From: Maribacter sp. 4G9
GTDB lineage: Bacteria > Bacteroidota > Bacteroidia > Flavobacteriales > Flavobacteriaceae
Reading direction: 5' to 3'
DNA: 64,000 nt
Assembly: GCF_002742265.1 (NCBI RefSeq)
Contig: NZ_MDGL01000149.1
Location: 140,209-204,208, forward strand
Numbering within the stretch: the first letter of the stretch is position 1; each line of letters begins with the position of its first letter. Shown here piece after piece: positions 35,053 to 45,285 of the stretch. Under the pieces are notes generated by a model, which saw only the letters and a program-made list of their open reading frames with translations, was not told the origin of the DNA and searched no databases. Position numbers and translations under genes: made by a program.

Positions 35053-36351
35053 ATGCCAAAAACTATCCTATATCTATTTATTGGAATTTGTTCGAATGTT
35101 CTTTCAGGACAACAATATAGCGATGAACAGGTTGCGGGGGATTTGAACCAATTTGATTATCAGTTGGTTTATAATCAAGTAGATTCCATCATAACAAATG
35201 GTATAAAAAACAAGGCCTTTCCGGGAGCCCAGGTATTGGTTGCCAAAAACGATTCCATCATTTTTCACGAGGTTTTTGGATATCACACGTATGACAGTAT
35301 TCAGCCCGTGACCTTGGACGATTTATACGACCTCGCTTCGGTAACAAAAATTACAGGACCATTACCGGCCATCATGAAATTGGTGGGCGAGGGCAAATTA
35401 GGTTTGGATGTCCCTTTTAGTACCTATTGGAAACCTTGGAAGCGCAGAAAAGACAAAAAAGATATCACGCTTAGAGAGATTTTAGCCCATCAGGCAGGAC
35501 TGGAACCCTACATTGTCTTTTTAAACGAAACATTAAAAAAGAACGGTCGGTTTAAAAATAGGTTTTTACGAAAATCCAAAAGCAATCGCTTTGAAAAACA
35601 GGCCTTTGACAGTATTTACGTAAAAACAAGATTTAATCGAAAAATGTACCGAATGATCAACCGGTCCAAGGTTTCGGAGGATAAGACCTATCGGTATTCC
35701 GGGTTGACTTTTCTTCTTTTTCCAAAAATTATCACAGATTTCACAGGGGTTCCCTATGAGCAATATATAACCGAAAACTTTTATGAGCCCATTTGTGCCA
35801 AGACCCTAGGTTTTCTCCCGTCGACCAAAAACTATCCCAATCTCATTGTCCCCACCGAAATGGATACCCTCTATAGACATACCCTTACCCAAGGTTGGGT
35901 GCATGACGAGAATGCTTCCTTGCTTGGCGGTATTTCCGGTAATGCTGGATTGTTTGGCACAGCCGAAGATTTGGCTAAAATCATGCAGCTGTATTTAAAC
36001 TACGGCGCCTTTGAAGGGAAACAGATTTTACCCAAAGAAGTGGTCCAGGAATTTATAATGGTGCAATATCCGGAAAACGATAATCGAAGAGGTTTGGGAT
36101 TTGACAAACCTTCGTTAGGCAACGATACCCTGGCCTTGAAGGATGCCTATCCTGCCCCTGAAGTAAGTGCGGAAAGCTTTGGACATAGCGGATTTACGGG
36201 AACTTTTGTTTGGGCAGACCCTAAGAACCAATTGGTATATATTTTTCTTTCCAACAGGGTCTTTCCAACCAGGGAACATCGGGCACTTTACGACTTGAAT
36301 ATAAGGTCGGCCGTACAGCAGGTTTTTTACAAGGCATTGGCAAACCAATGA
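35053..36351 (+). CDS. Secreted serine hydrolase, beta-lactamase class C fold
   Basis: Exported hydrolase of 432 aa with signal peptide TILYLFIGICSNVLSGQ. The active-site serine and lysine are in DLASVTKITGPL (SxxK), the tyrosine in YRYSGLTFLL (YSG in place of YxN), and the third motif is GHSGFTGTF (HSG). These changes are typical of esterase/DD-peptidase-like members rather than true beta-lactamases. In Bacteroidetes similar modules occur fused to GH3 glucosaminidases; this one stands alone. An insert rich in Lys and Arg (KNGRFKNRFLRKSKSNRF) precedes YSG. A likely role is cell-wall peptide or ester hydrolysis in the periplasm; no named substrate. Confidence 0.88.
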   Translation: MPKTILYLFIGICSNVLSGQQYSDEQVAGDLNQFDYQLVYNQVDSIITNGIKNKAFPGAQVLVAKNDSIIFHEVFGYHTYDSIQPVTLDDLYDLASVTKITGPLPAIMKLVGEGKLGLDVPFSTYWKPWKRRKDKKDITLREILAHQAGLEPYIVFLNETLKKNGRFKNRFLRKSKSNRFEKQAFDSIYVKTRFNRKMYRMINRSKVSEDKTYRYSGLTFLLFPKIITDFTGVPYEQYITENFYEPICAKTLGFLPSTKNYPNLIVPTEMDTLYRHTLTQGWVHDENASLLGGISGNAGLFGTAEDLAKIMQLYLNYGAFEGKQILPKEVVQEFIMVQYPENDNRRGLGFDKPSLGNDTLALKDAYPAPEVSAESFGHSGFTGTFVWADPKNQLVYIFLSNRVFPTREHRALYDLNIRSAVQQVFYKALANQ

Positions 36352-36365
36352 AAATCAAAACCCTT

Positions 36366-36467
36366 TCAATTCTTATCCCCAATTTCTTTTTTGACCTCAT
36401 CCAAAAATCCATAACCTAAAAGATATCTGTTTATGGTGTAGACGGATTTAATTGGTATCTTAGACAC
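36366..36467 (-). CDS. Possible 33-codon small ORF (GTG start), uncertain
   Basis: In the 131-bp gap, a minus-strand frame from GTG 36467 reads SKIPIKSVYTINRYLLGYGF then LDEVKKEIGDKN and stops at 36366. Codon choice and the amphipathic end look protein-like, but there is no ribosome-binding site and upstream stops exclude a longer form. It overlaps no other supported gene. It could be coincidence or a remnant. Confidence 0.25.
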   Translation of the reverse strand: MSKIPIKSVYTINRYLLGYGFLDEVKKEIGDKN

Positions 36468-36482
36468 TCATTAAATCGACTT

Positions 36483-37631
36483 ATGGGACTTCTCATTTTT
36501 TATGCCCTCATATCCATTTTCTTTTCCTTTTTATGCTCCATATTGGAGGCTGTACTCCTGAGCATCACCCCAACTTTTGTCAATGTAAAAAAAAGGGAGG
36601 GCAAAACGTATGCGATAACCCTAGAAGAACTGAAACAAGATGTTGACCAACCCCTAATCGCCATATTGACCTTAAACACCATTGCCCATACCGTGGGTGC
36701 CATTTTGGTAGGTGTTCAGGCCAAAGTAGCGTATGCGGAGCTTTATGGTACGGCCAAACGCTCTATTATGGGTATTGAATTCACCGAAGACCTCATGGTA
36801 GGGGTAGTATCTACCCTTATGACCATATTGATTCTTGTCGCGTCGGAAATCATTCCAAAAACTATCGGCGCTACGTATTGGAGACAACTGGCCAATTTTA
36901 CCTCTAAAGCACTTAAGGCGATGGTGCTAGCTCTAAAATATACCGGATTGTTGTGGTTATTACAATTATTCACCAAATTGGTAGGTGGCAAAGGCCATCA
37001 CGGTAGCGTTTTGAGCCGGGAAGACTTTACGGCGATGACGGACATGGCCCATGAGGAAGGAGTATTTCAAAAATCGGAATCGACCATCATTAAAAACTTA
37101 TTACGTTTTGAAGAAGTTCAGGTAAAGGATATTATGACCCCCCGGGCGGTGATGAAGATTGCTTCCTCGGACAAAACCATCCAAGCCTTTTTTGAAGATA
37201 ACCCAAAACTGCGCTTCTCCAGAATACCAATTTTTGAGGAAAAGGTGGACAACATTACCGGTTTCGTTTTGAAGGACAACGTCTATGAGGAAATCATCCA
37301 TGAAAACGGTGATTTGCCCTTGCTAGAAATTAAACGTGACATCTTACTGACCAAGCGTGATACTCCCATTCCCAAGTTGTTCGATACCTTCGTAAACAAA
37401 AGGGAGCATATTGCCTTGGTCATGGACGAATATGGTTCCGTTAGCGGCCTTGTAACCATGGAAGACGTTATAGAGACCCTCCTAGGACTCGAAATCATGG
37501 ATGAAAGCGATAATGTAGCCGATCTACAACTTCTGGCCCGTAGGAATTGGGAAAATAGGGCCAAAAAGAGCGGAGTCATTGAAAAAAATCCAGTAGAACA
37601 AGAATCAGCCGAGGAAAAAGAAGAAGAATAA
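36483..37631 (+). CDS. CNNM/CBS-domain transporter-like protein (hemolysin family)
   Basis: Membrane protein of 382 aa. The N-terminal CNNM (DUF21) domain has about three to four spans (LLIFYALISIFFSFLCSILE, LIAILTLNTIAHTVGAILVG and LMVGVVSTLMTILILVASEI followed by IPKTIGA). A cytoplasmic CBS pair follows from about residue 200 (VKDIMTPRAVMKIAS, FSRIPIFEEKVDNITGFVLK, HIALVMDEYGSVSGLVTMED). CNNM/CorC-type proteins are implicated in Mg2+ or Co2+ efflux and homeostasis. The usual C-terminal transporter-associated HlyC/CorC domain is absent; a short acidic tail is present. The ogt-like gene follows after 6 bp, probably co-transcribed. Confidence 0.9.
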   Translation: MGLLIFYALISIFFSFLCSILEAVLLSITPTFVNVKKREGKTYAITLEELKQDVDQPLIAILTLNTIAHTVGAILVGVQAKVAYAELYGTAKRSIMGIEFTEDLMVGVVSTLMTILILVASEIIPKTIGATYWRQLANFTSKALKAMVLALKYTGLLWLLQLFTKLVGGKGHHGSVLSREDFTAMTDMAHEEGVFQKSESTIIKNLLRFEEVQVKDIMTPRAVMKIASSDKTIQAFFEDNPKLRFSRIPIFEEKVDNITGFVLKDNVYEEIIHENGDLPLLEIKRDILLTKRDTPIPKLFDTFVNKREHIALVMDEYGSVSGLVTMEDVIETLLGLEIMDESDNVADLQLLARRNWENRAKKSGVIEKNPVEQESAEEKEEE

Positions 37632-37637
37632 CGGCAA

Positions 37638-38111
37638 ATGGAAACTGCATTTATCCACACGCCCTTGGGTACCACAAAGTTGGAAGGCGACGAAAACGGT
37701 CTTTCTGCCATAACCGTTTTGGATTCCAACGAAGAACCCACGGATATTATTCCCATCGAATTAGAGGATGCCGTCTATCAATTAAAAGAATATTTTGAGG
37801 GCTCTAGAACACAATTTGACCTAGTACTGAATCCATCCGGCACCGATTTCCAGAAATCCGTTTGGAAAGCCCTTCTGGAAATCCCCTATGGTAAAACTGT
37901 TTCCTATTTGGATTTAAGTAAAACCTTGGGCGATGCTAAAGCTATTAGGGCCGTGGCCTCGGCCAACGGAAAAAATCCGCTTTGGATCGTAGTCCCTTGC
38001 CATCGCGTTATTGGTAGTGACGGTTCCCTTACCGGATATGCCGGTGGCCTACACCGAAAAAAATGGCTTTTGGAGCACGAGAATCCTGTAAAGCAGCAAT
38101 CCTTGTTCTAA
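37638..38111 (+). CDS. ogt: Methylated-DNA-[protein]-cysteine S-methyltransferase
   Basis: Suicide DNA-repair protein of 157 aa that moves the alkyl group from O6-alkylguanine to its own cysteine. The acceptor is Cys121 in IVVPCHRVIGSDGSLTGYAGG, and the DNA-binding helix has FQKSVWKALLEIPYGKTVSY with RAVASANGKNP. It lacks an Ada regulatory domain, so it is the constitutive Ogt-type form. It sits 6 bp after the CNNM gene on the same strand and ends at an unusual convergent gap with three palindromes. Confidence 0.95.
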   Translation: METAFIHTPLGTTKLEGDENGLSAITVLDSNEEPTDIIPIELEDAVYQLKEYFEGSRTQFDLVLNPSGTDFQKSVWKALLEIPYGKTVSYLDLSKTLGDAKAIRAVASANGKNPLWIVVPCHRVIGSDGSLTGYAGGLHRKKWLLEHENPVKQQSLF

Positions 38112-38148
38112 TATTCTCCTCATTTATTGTGTTTCCTACCTTCTTACA

Positions 38149-38168
38149 AACCGACCGAAAAGTCGGTT
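38149..38168. promoter_or_regulatory. Palindrome AACCGAC-N6-GTCGGTT
   Basis: Perfect 7-bp arms. It resembles TetR-type operators with ACCGAC half-sites. No T run follows on either strand, so a terminator is less likely. It is one of three palindromes in the gap between the ogt and lipoprotein genes. Confidence 0.45.
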
Positions 38169-38207
38169 CCCCTAGATAACATCCAATCAAAAACCGAGAA
38201 TATTGCT

Positions 38208-38224
38208 TTTTGACTTAGTCAAAA
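38208..38224. promoter_or_regulatory. Palindrome TTTTGACT-T-AGTCAAAA
   Basis: Perfect 8-bp arms around a single base, operator-like in size and symmetry. Second of the three palindromes in this convergent gap. Confidence 0.45.
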
Positions 38225-38276
38225 TCACTTTTGTCCATAAACCCTTCCCGATTTTTAACTCCGTCAAACTATGTGA

Positions 38277-38292
38277 TAGACCACTTGGTCTA
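38277..38292. promoter_or_regulatory. Palindrome TAGACCA-CT-TGGTCTA (NemR-like operator form)
   Basis: Perfect 16-bp palindrome fitting TAGACC-N4-GGTCTA, the form known for NemR-type TetR repressors. It lies 6 bp beyond the stop of the downstream minus-strand gene, so it cannot act as a normal promoter operator for either neighbour. Confidence 0.5.
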
Positions 38293-38298
38293 TAAACC

Positions 38299-39444
38299 TT
38301 AATCCACAAAATAGGTAGGGACAAAATTCAAATTTTTCTGTGCCCTTAGCTTTCCATCGCTTGAAAGTAGAAGAAAACCCCCGGGTTCATAAATTTCACC
38401 ATTCGGTAAAGTATATGAAATTGCGAACACATTTTTACCGGAAAGGTATTGACCTAAAATAGGTTGAATATCCAAGCCCTTTTCACTATTCAATTTTTCA
38501 ATGGCCCCCGATAAATCCAAAACAGTATTGGTGCCGGTCAAAATATCGAAAATTGCAGGTCCTTTGACCAAGCTAAAGGGTTGTGGATAGGTATATTCGT
38601 AATATAATTTGCCATCCGCAAGGGTTCCATTGATTGGACCTGTAGGAAAGGGATGGTCAAACTGCAGTTCATTTTTGGAAATGCTAATGAGATTGACCAT
38701 GTCAAAAAGTTCCAAAACCGTATTTTCATTATCATTCTGGGCAAAAATTGCCAATTCGCCGTCCTCGGTAATCAAAACACTAGGCTTACTGCTCTTTAAT
38801 TCCAATGTTTTGGAAATGATTTCCGTTTGGGTATCAAAAAGTATGATTTTATACTCCCCATCCCCTGTTCTATAGGTAATCACCAGTTTACCATCATGAT
38901 ATAACGGTTGAAATAATTGGTCTATTCCAAATTCAATAGCAAGATCAAATCCCTCCAAAGTTTCCAAATCGACAATGCGTAGGGCCAAATTGGTAGATCC
39001 AAAGGGCTTGTACAAACCAAAATAAACCGAATTATCATTGCTAAATCCCCAAACCAAAGACCGCTCCGTCGTAATGGTATAAAATTCGGTATAGGTGGTA
39101 ATTCCAGAAGAAACCAAATCCTTTTGGTGCAAGGAAATGGCTCCGTTGGACAACGAAAAAAAAGAAAGCTTGTCATTGAGCTGTCGCAAGGTCAAATAAT
39201 CATTTGATATGCCCAATTCGCTGGACAAGTCCGTTTGAAAGCCCTCATCGGTTTCACTATTATAATCGTACTGGTAGACCTTGTCCAAATCCTCCCCGAT
39301 CAACGTTAGGTTTATGGCCTCATCAATAGTTGGATTCTCCGAGCTATCCTTATTACAAGAAATGAGCAACAGAAAACCGCAAAAAATCGATATACTAAAG
39401 AATTTCACGAATGTCCCTTCCAATCTGATTTTAGTTGCCCCCAT
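38299..39444 (-). CDS. Lipoprotein of unknown function (about 370-381 aa)
   Basis: No named family recognised. A hydrophobic segment with lipobox (FSISIFCGFLLLISCNKDS, LISC) shows lipid anchoring. If the ATG at 39444 is used, twelve residues precede the signal; the GTG at 39408, with GGAAGGGA upstream, gives a more normal lipoprotein signal and may be the real start. The mature part is rich in beta strands with phrases such as YYEYTYPQPFSLVKGPAIFD and VFAISYTLPNGEIYEPGGFL, suggesting a propeller-like fold. It stands alone, convergent with ogt and divergent from the exonuclease gene. Confidence 0.7.
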   Translation of the reverse strand: MGATKIRLEGTFVKFFSISIFCGFLLLISCNKDSSENPTIDEAINLTLIGEDLDKVYQYDYNSETDEGFQTDLSSELGISNDYLTLRQLNDKLSFFSLSNGAISLHQKDLVSSGITTYTEFYTITTERSLVWGFSNDNSVYFGLYKPFGSTNLALRIVDLETLEGFDLAIEFGIDQLFQPLYHDGKLVITYRTGDGEYKIILFDTQTEIISKTLELKSSKPSVLITEDGELAIFAQNDNENTVLELFDMVNLISISKNELQFDHPFPTGPINGTLADGKLYYEYTYPQPFSLVKGPAIFDILTGTNTVLDLSGAIEKLNSEKGLDIQPILGQYLSGKNVFAISYTLPNGEIYEPGGFLLLSSDGKLRAQKNLNFVPTYFVD

Positions 39445-39534
39445 GTTTAAATATAACCTATTTTAAGCTATTCAGAAGACCTTAAATATTAAATAAAATA
39501 TGTTAAATTACTGACTCTTAGGAATGCCAAAACT

Positions 39535-40248
39535 ATGCTGCACAAGATTAACTTGGAACACATCCTATTCTTGGATATTGAAACCGTACCTGAAAAGGCG
39601 GATTTTCAAGAATTGGACGATGTAAAACAGGAACTCTGGGAACAAAAATCAAAATATCAGCGTAGGGAGGATTTTACTGCAGAAGAATTTTATGATAGGG
39701 CAGGTATTTGGGCAGAGTTCGGGAAAATAATCTGTATTTCGGTAGGATATTTTAAAATGCAAGGTGAAACCCTCCACTTTAGGGTCACCACTTTTCACGG
39801 CGATGAAACTAAACTATTAAAGGACTTTAAAAATCTTTTGAATGGTCATTTCAGCGAAGCCAAACACTTGCTATGCGCACACAACGGTAAGGAGTTCGAT
39901 TTTCCTTATATCGCCCGCCGGATGATCATTAATGGAATCTCCCTGCCTTGGAAATTGGATCTCTTTGGAAAAAAACCTTGGGAAGTTCCCCATTTGGACA
40001 CGATGGACCTGTGGAAGTTTGGCGATTACAAGCATTATACCTCCTTAAAGCTGATGACGAACATCTTGGGCATACCCTCCCCTAAGGAAGACATTGATGG
40101 CAGTATGGTGAGAGATGTTTTTTATGAGGATAACGATTTGGACCGTATCATCACCTATTGTGAACTGGATGTGGTTACCACCGCTCAGGTCTTTCTCAGG
40201 CTTCGTAATGACCCTCTTTTGGAAGATCATCAAATAAAGAAAGTGTAG
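39535..40248 (+). CDS. Predicted 3'-5' exonuclease, PolB-related (PF10108-like)
   Basis: DnaQ-fold exonuclease-like protein of 237 aa. ExoI is LFLDIETVPEKADFQ (Asp and Glu ligands), ExoII lies in LLCAHNGKEFDFPYIARRM (Asp), and ExoIII in DRIITYCELDVVTTAQVFLR. LDTMDLWKFGDYKHYTSLKLM is typical of this group, which resembles the proofreading domain of family B polymerases. It probably degrades single-stranded DNA or RNA ends; the cellular role is unestablished. No DNA repair operon surrounds it. A palindromic repeat begins right at its stop codon. Confidence 0.88.
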   Translation: MLHKINLEHILFLDIETVPEKADFQELDDVKQELWEQKSKYQRREDFTAEEFYDRAGIWAEFGKIICISVGYFKMQGETLHFRVTTFHGDETKLLKDFKNLLNGHFSEAKHLLCAHNGKEFDFPYIARRMIINGISLPWKLDLFGKKPWEVPHLDTMDLWKFGDYKHYTSLKLMTNILGIPSPKEDIDGSMVRDVFYEDNDLDRIITYCELDVVTTAQVFLRLRNDPLLEDHQIKKV

Positions 40249-40272
40249 CCCCCTAGCCCCCAAAGGGGGAAT
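40247..40272. repeat. C-rich palindromic repeat, intergenic copy
   Basis: AGCCCCCTAGCCCCCAAAGG followed by GGGAAT. CCCCC and GGGGG arms can pair. It starts within the exonuclease stop codon and differs by one base from 62785-62810, which lies inside brnQ. This type of CCCCCTAGCCCCC element is familiar from other Flavobacteria (from memory). Confidence 0.8.
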
Positions 40273-40326
40273 TTGGTTGTTGGTTGTTCGATTTTTGGTT
40301 GATGGTTGCTGGTTGTTGGTTTTTTG
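40273..40326. repeat. Variable heptad array (TGGTT words)
   Basis: TGGT recurs at 7-bp steps (40274, 40281, then 40296, 40303, 40310, 40317) with one 8-bp step in the middle. On the reverse strand the words are ACCAACA, ACCAGCA, ACCATCA and ACCAAAA, the same words as in the array upstream of hemE. Confidence 0.75.
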
Positions 40327-40401
40327 ATGATCATACTCAAATTCCAAAAGCAACGCCCTTAATTAATAAAAAACAGCCATATAGCCCTCGTAATGGCACA
40401 T

Positions 40402-40434
40402 AAAAAAGGGTAACCTATTGGCTACCCTTTTATA
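40402..40434. terminator. Bidirectional intrinsic terminator
   Basis: AAAAGGGTA-N10-TACCCTTTT, a 9-bp perfect stem with A and T runs outside, between the exonuclease (+) and katG (-) ends. It can serve both convergent genes. Confidence 0.75.
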
Positions 40435-40457
40435 GAAAAGTGTCGAGTTAGTTTGGA

Positions 40458-42773
<2,316 letters not shown>

Positions 42774-42847
42774 CTATTATCTTGTTTTGACTTATTTCAA
42801 TATCGATTTTGTCTATGATTTTTATAGAACCGATACCCAAATAAGAA

Positions 42848-42876
42848 GACCCGACGCGCGAAAGGCAAGTCGGGTC
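42848..42876 (-). terminator. Terminator of the subtilase gene
   Basis: GACCCGAC-N13-GTCGGGTC hairpin (8-bp arms) downstream of the subtilase stop, followed on the minus strand by the T-rich TTCTTATTT. It separates the subtilase gene from katG. Confidence 0.6.
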
Positions 42877-42929
42877 CAGATAAAAGGAAAAATGAATTGG
42901 TTCCGGGGGAATACGGGGCGGACTACAAT

Positions 42930-45140
42930 TTAATTTTTAAAGAATTTGGTGCTTTTATACGTATCGCCATCCTTAACTTGAAGGATGTACATTCCTGTGG
43001 CGAGGTCCACTACCGGAATAGGTTTTTTGTCTATCGTGCCCACCTTCAACTCAATTCCGGCAGGCGAGATAATTCGATACATGGCAGATGCGCCAACTTC
43101 AGTCAACAGACTTATATGGGTCACCGCAGGATTGGGATATATGGAAAAGCTGATGCCTTGATCCGCACTTAATGTCTGAAAAGTGTCCAAAAGCCCTACA
43201 ACCGTATTGGGTCCATCGAAGGTAAACTTGTATTCCATACTAAATTCCGACGCTATATTTTGGGAGCAGAATGTTTTGACACGCACAACGTAACTCTCAT
43301 TTAAAACCAATTCCGATAAGGTTTTAGAACCGCTTGTGGTAAAATTCGAAATCCAGGTATCCTCGCTTTCCTTTCTGTACTGTACTTCATAAAGCCCATC
43401 AACGATTTCATCCCACTTCAACAAAATTTCATTATCAAGTGGATTATCCAATGCCAAACCATTTGGTGCAAAAGGACTACATTCCGTAAAGCTGGCTCCC
43501 GAAATTATTAGTGAATAGTCTTGGGCATCCCGTAACAGGCTTCCTTTATGGACCACTGTAATGGTATAATTTCCTTGAGCATTGGGTATTTCAATTTTCT
43601 CAAACGGATCAACTAAATTATCGCCTTGTTCAGCTGGAGCATTTGGATTTTTGGGATTCAACTTCCACGGAAGAAAGGTTTTTCCATCTTGGGTTATTCT
43701 TATGTCCAAATCGTTCACGAGTGCCGGGGTTCCATTGTTCAAATCCCCCCTATTGATATATTCCGATGCAGGGTCTGTCCATGAAATGGAAGCCATCAAG
43801 GTCGCGCCTTCGGTTGCCTTGACAGTCAATTCAAGGGTTTCCCCGTCTACAAGGCTGTTCTCCAAAATCTGAGTGCTGAACTCCTTTTGATACAGGACCT
43901 CAGCGGCCCTTTTTGCATTCATGACACCCCAGCCCATTTTATAATCGGGTCCGGGAGCATCAACATCATCCGCAGTATGGAGTGCAAGACCCTTTAAGGT
44001 TGCCGCCTTTAAATAAGATCCATAAAGCTGTTCATGGTATTGCTGTATTAGCAATAAGGCACCGGTGACACCGGGCGTGGCCATGGACGTTCCGGCGGAT
44101 ATATCATAGCTGGTTTCACTTTTGGCATCGGTAGAAAGGATGGAAGATCCATCTCCGGCCAAATCGGGCTTAATCCTACCATCGTCCACTGGACCATAAC
44201 TACTATAGGAAGAAACCGAAGCCTCCTTTAGGTTGCCCCTGGTATCAATTCGAGAATTGGAACCTGCCACTGTGAGTCCATTTTTGGCCACCGTAAACCC
44301 CAATAGTAAATCAAAACCATCGGCACTTGTTCCAAAAACCGGAGACTCGTTATCCCCGCTGTGCCTTGCATTTCCGGCCGCAGTCACCATAAGATAATAC
44401 GGGGCATTGTACATAATATTATCCCAATCCTGGGCCACTTTTATATAAGATCCAAAATACCAGTCTGGAACGCGGTCCGTCTTTATTCCATAGGAATGGT
44501 TGGAAAGTAACAATCCGTTGGCCGCTGCCTCCGCTACTTCGATCTTATCCCTCGTCCAGTCGTGTGAAAGAACATTGGCCCTGTAGGCGACTCCCTGTGC
44601 ATTTCTTTTCACCCCGGAAGAAATCAAGCTTCCGGTGACCATGGTGGCATGCGCATCGATTTCCGTACCTCCATCACCCACATGGGCCCTTACATCATAT
44701 TCCTGATGCGTGGTCATCGCTACACCAGCGTCCCAGACACCCACTTCCATACCAAGACCATCCAAATCCAAGTTCAAAAGACCATTACTATGCAGGGCAG
44801 AGGCCCTGGAAGTTTGACTGGCATTATCGGCATAGGTTTCATAATAGATGGGGGTACCATCCTGACCAATTTCCTGCAATTCGACCTTTTTACCATCGGG
44901 AAATACTTCCTTGATTTTTAGATTATTCGCTTTGGCCATAGCCATCGTCTTGGCCCTGTTCACCTCATAATCGAATTCCATGTCAACTTGCATGGAACCT
45001 ATTTTAGAAAAATCATACCCCGATTTTATCAATAACTTTAATTCCTGGGATTGAGCAACCATCTTCTGGCCGCCTGAGACCAAAAGGAATAAGAACGACA
45101 TGGTTACACCATTATAAAAGAAGCGAATTCTAGCGTCCAT
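42930..45140 (-). CDS. S8 subtilisin-like peptidase with T9SS C-terminal sorting domain
   Basis: Secreted serine protease of 736 aa. An N-terminal signal (TMSFLFLLVSGGQKMVAQ) is followed by a prodomain and an S8 catalytic domain with Asp137 (VGVWDAGV), His164 (DAHATMVTG) and Ser352 (ISAGTSMATPGVTGA); NHSYG lies between. Then come a beta-sandwich with pro-convertase-like features, a fibronectin-like module (PFAPNGLALDNPLDNEILLK) and a C-terminal type A sorting signal (ISFSIYPNPAVTHISLLTEV through GMYILQVKDGDTYKSTKFF). The sorting tail means export by the Bacteroidetes type IX system to the cell surface or medium, probably for protein digestion. It is a single-gene unit with its own terminator. 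Confidence 0.93.
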   Translation of the reverse strand: MDARIRFFYNGVTMSFLFLLVSGGQKMVAQSQELKLLIKSGYDFSKIGSMQVDMEFDYEVNRAKTMAMAKANNLKIKEVFPDGKKVELQEIGQDGTPIYYETYADNASQTSRASALHSNGLLNLDLDGLGMEVGVWDAGVAMTTHQEYDVRAHVGDGGTEIDAHATMVTGSLISSGVKRNAQGVAYRANVLSHDWTRDKIEVAEAAANGLLLSNHSYGIKTDRVPDWYFGSYIKVAQDWDNIMYNAPYYLMVTAAGNARHSGDNESPVFGTSADGFDLLLGFTVAKNGLTVAGSNSRIDTRGNLKEASVSSYSSYGPVDDGRIKPDLAGDGSSILSTDAKSETSYDISAGTSMATPGVTGALLLIQQYHEQLYGSYLKAATLKGLALHTADDVDAPGPDYKMGWGVMNAKRAAEVLYQKEFSTQILENSLVDGETLELTVKATEGATLMASISWTDPASEYINRGDLNNGTPALVNDLDIRITQDGKTFLPWKLNPKNPNAPAEQGDNLVDPFEKIEIPNAQGNYTITVVHKGSLLRDAQDYSLIISGASFTECSPFAPNGLALDNPLDNEILLKWDEIVDGLYEVQYRKESEDTWISNFTTSGSKTLSELVLNESYVVRVKTFCSQNIASEFSMEYKFTFDGPNTVVGLLDTFQTLSADQGISFSIYPNPAVTHISLLTEVGASAMYRIISPAGIELKVGTIDKKPIPVVDLATGMYILQVKDGDTYKSTKFFKN

Positions 45141-45285
45141 AGCATAATTAGATTATGTAAGATTTGGACTACAATATTATTGTTTGGACCGAATTCGATA
45201 ATCAATCGCTCTTACATATTCGATGAAATACACACTAGATTCTTGATGGCTGTTGTGAAAGTGTCAAATTTTGATGTTTGTAGGA

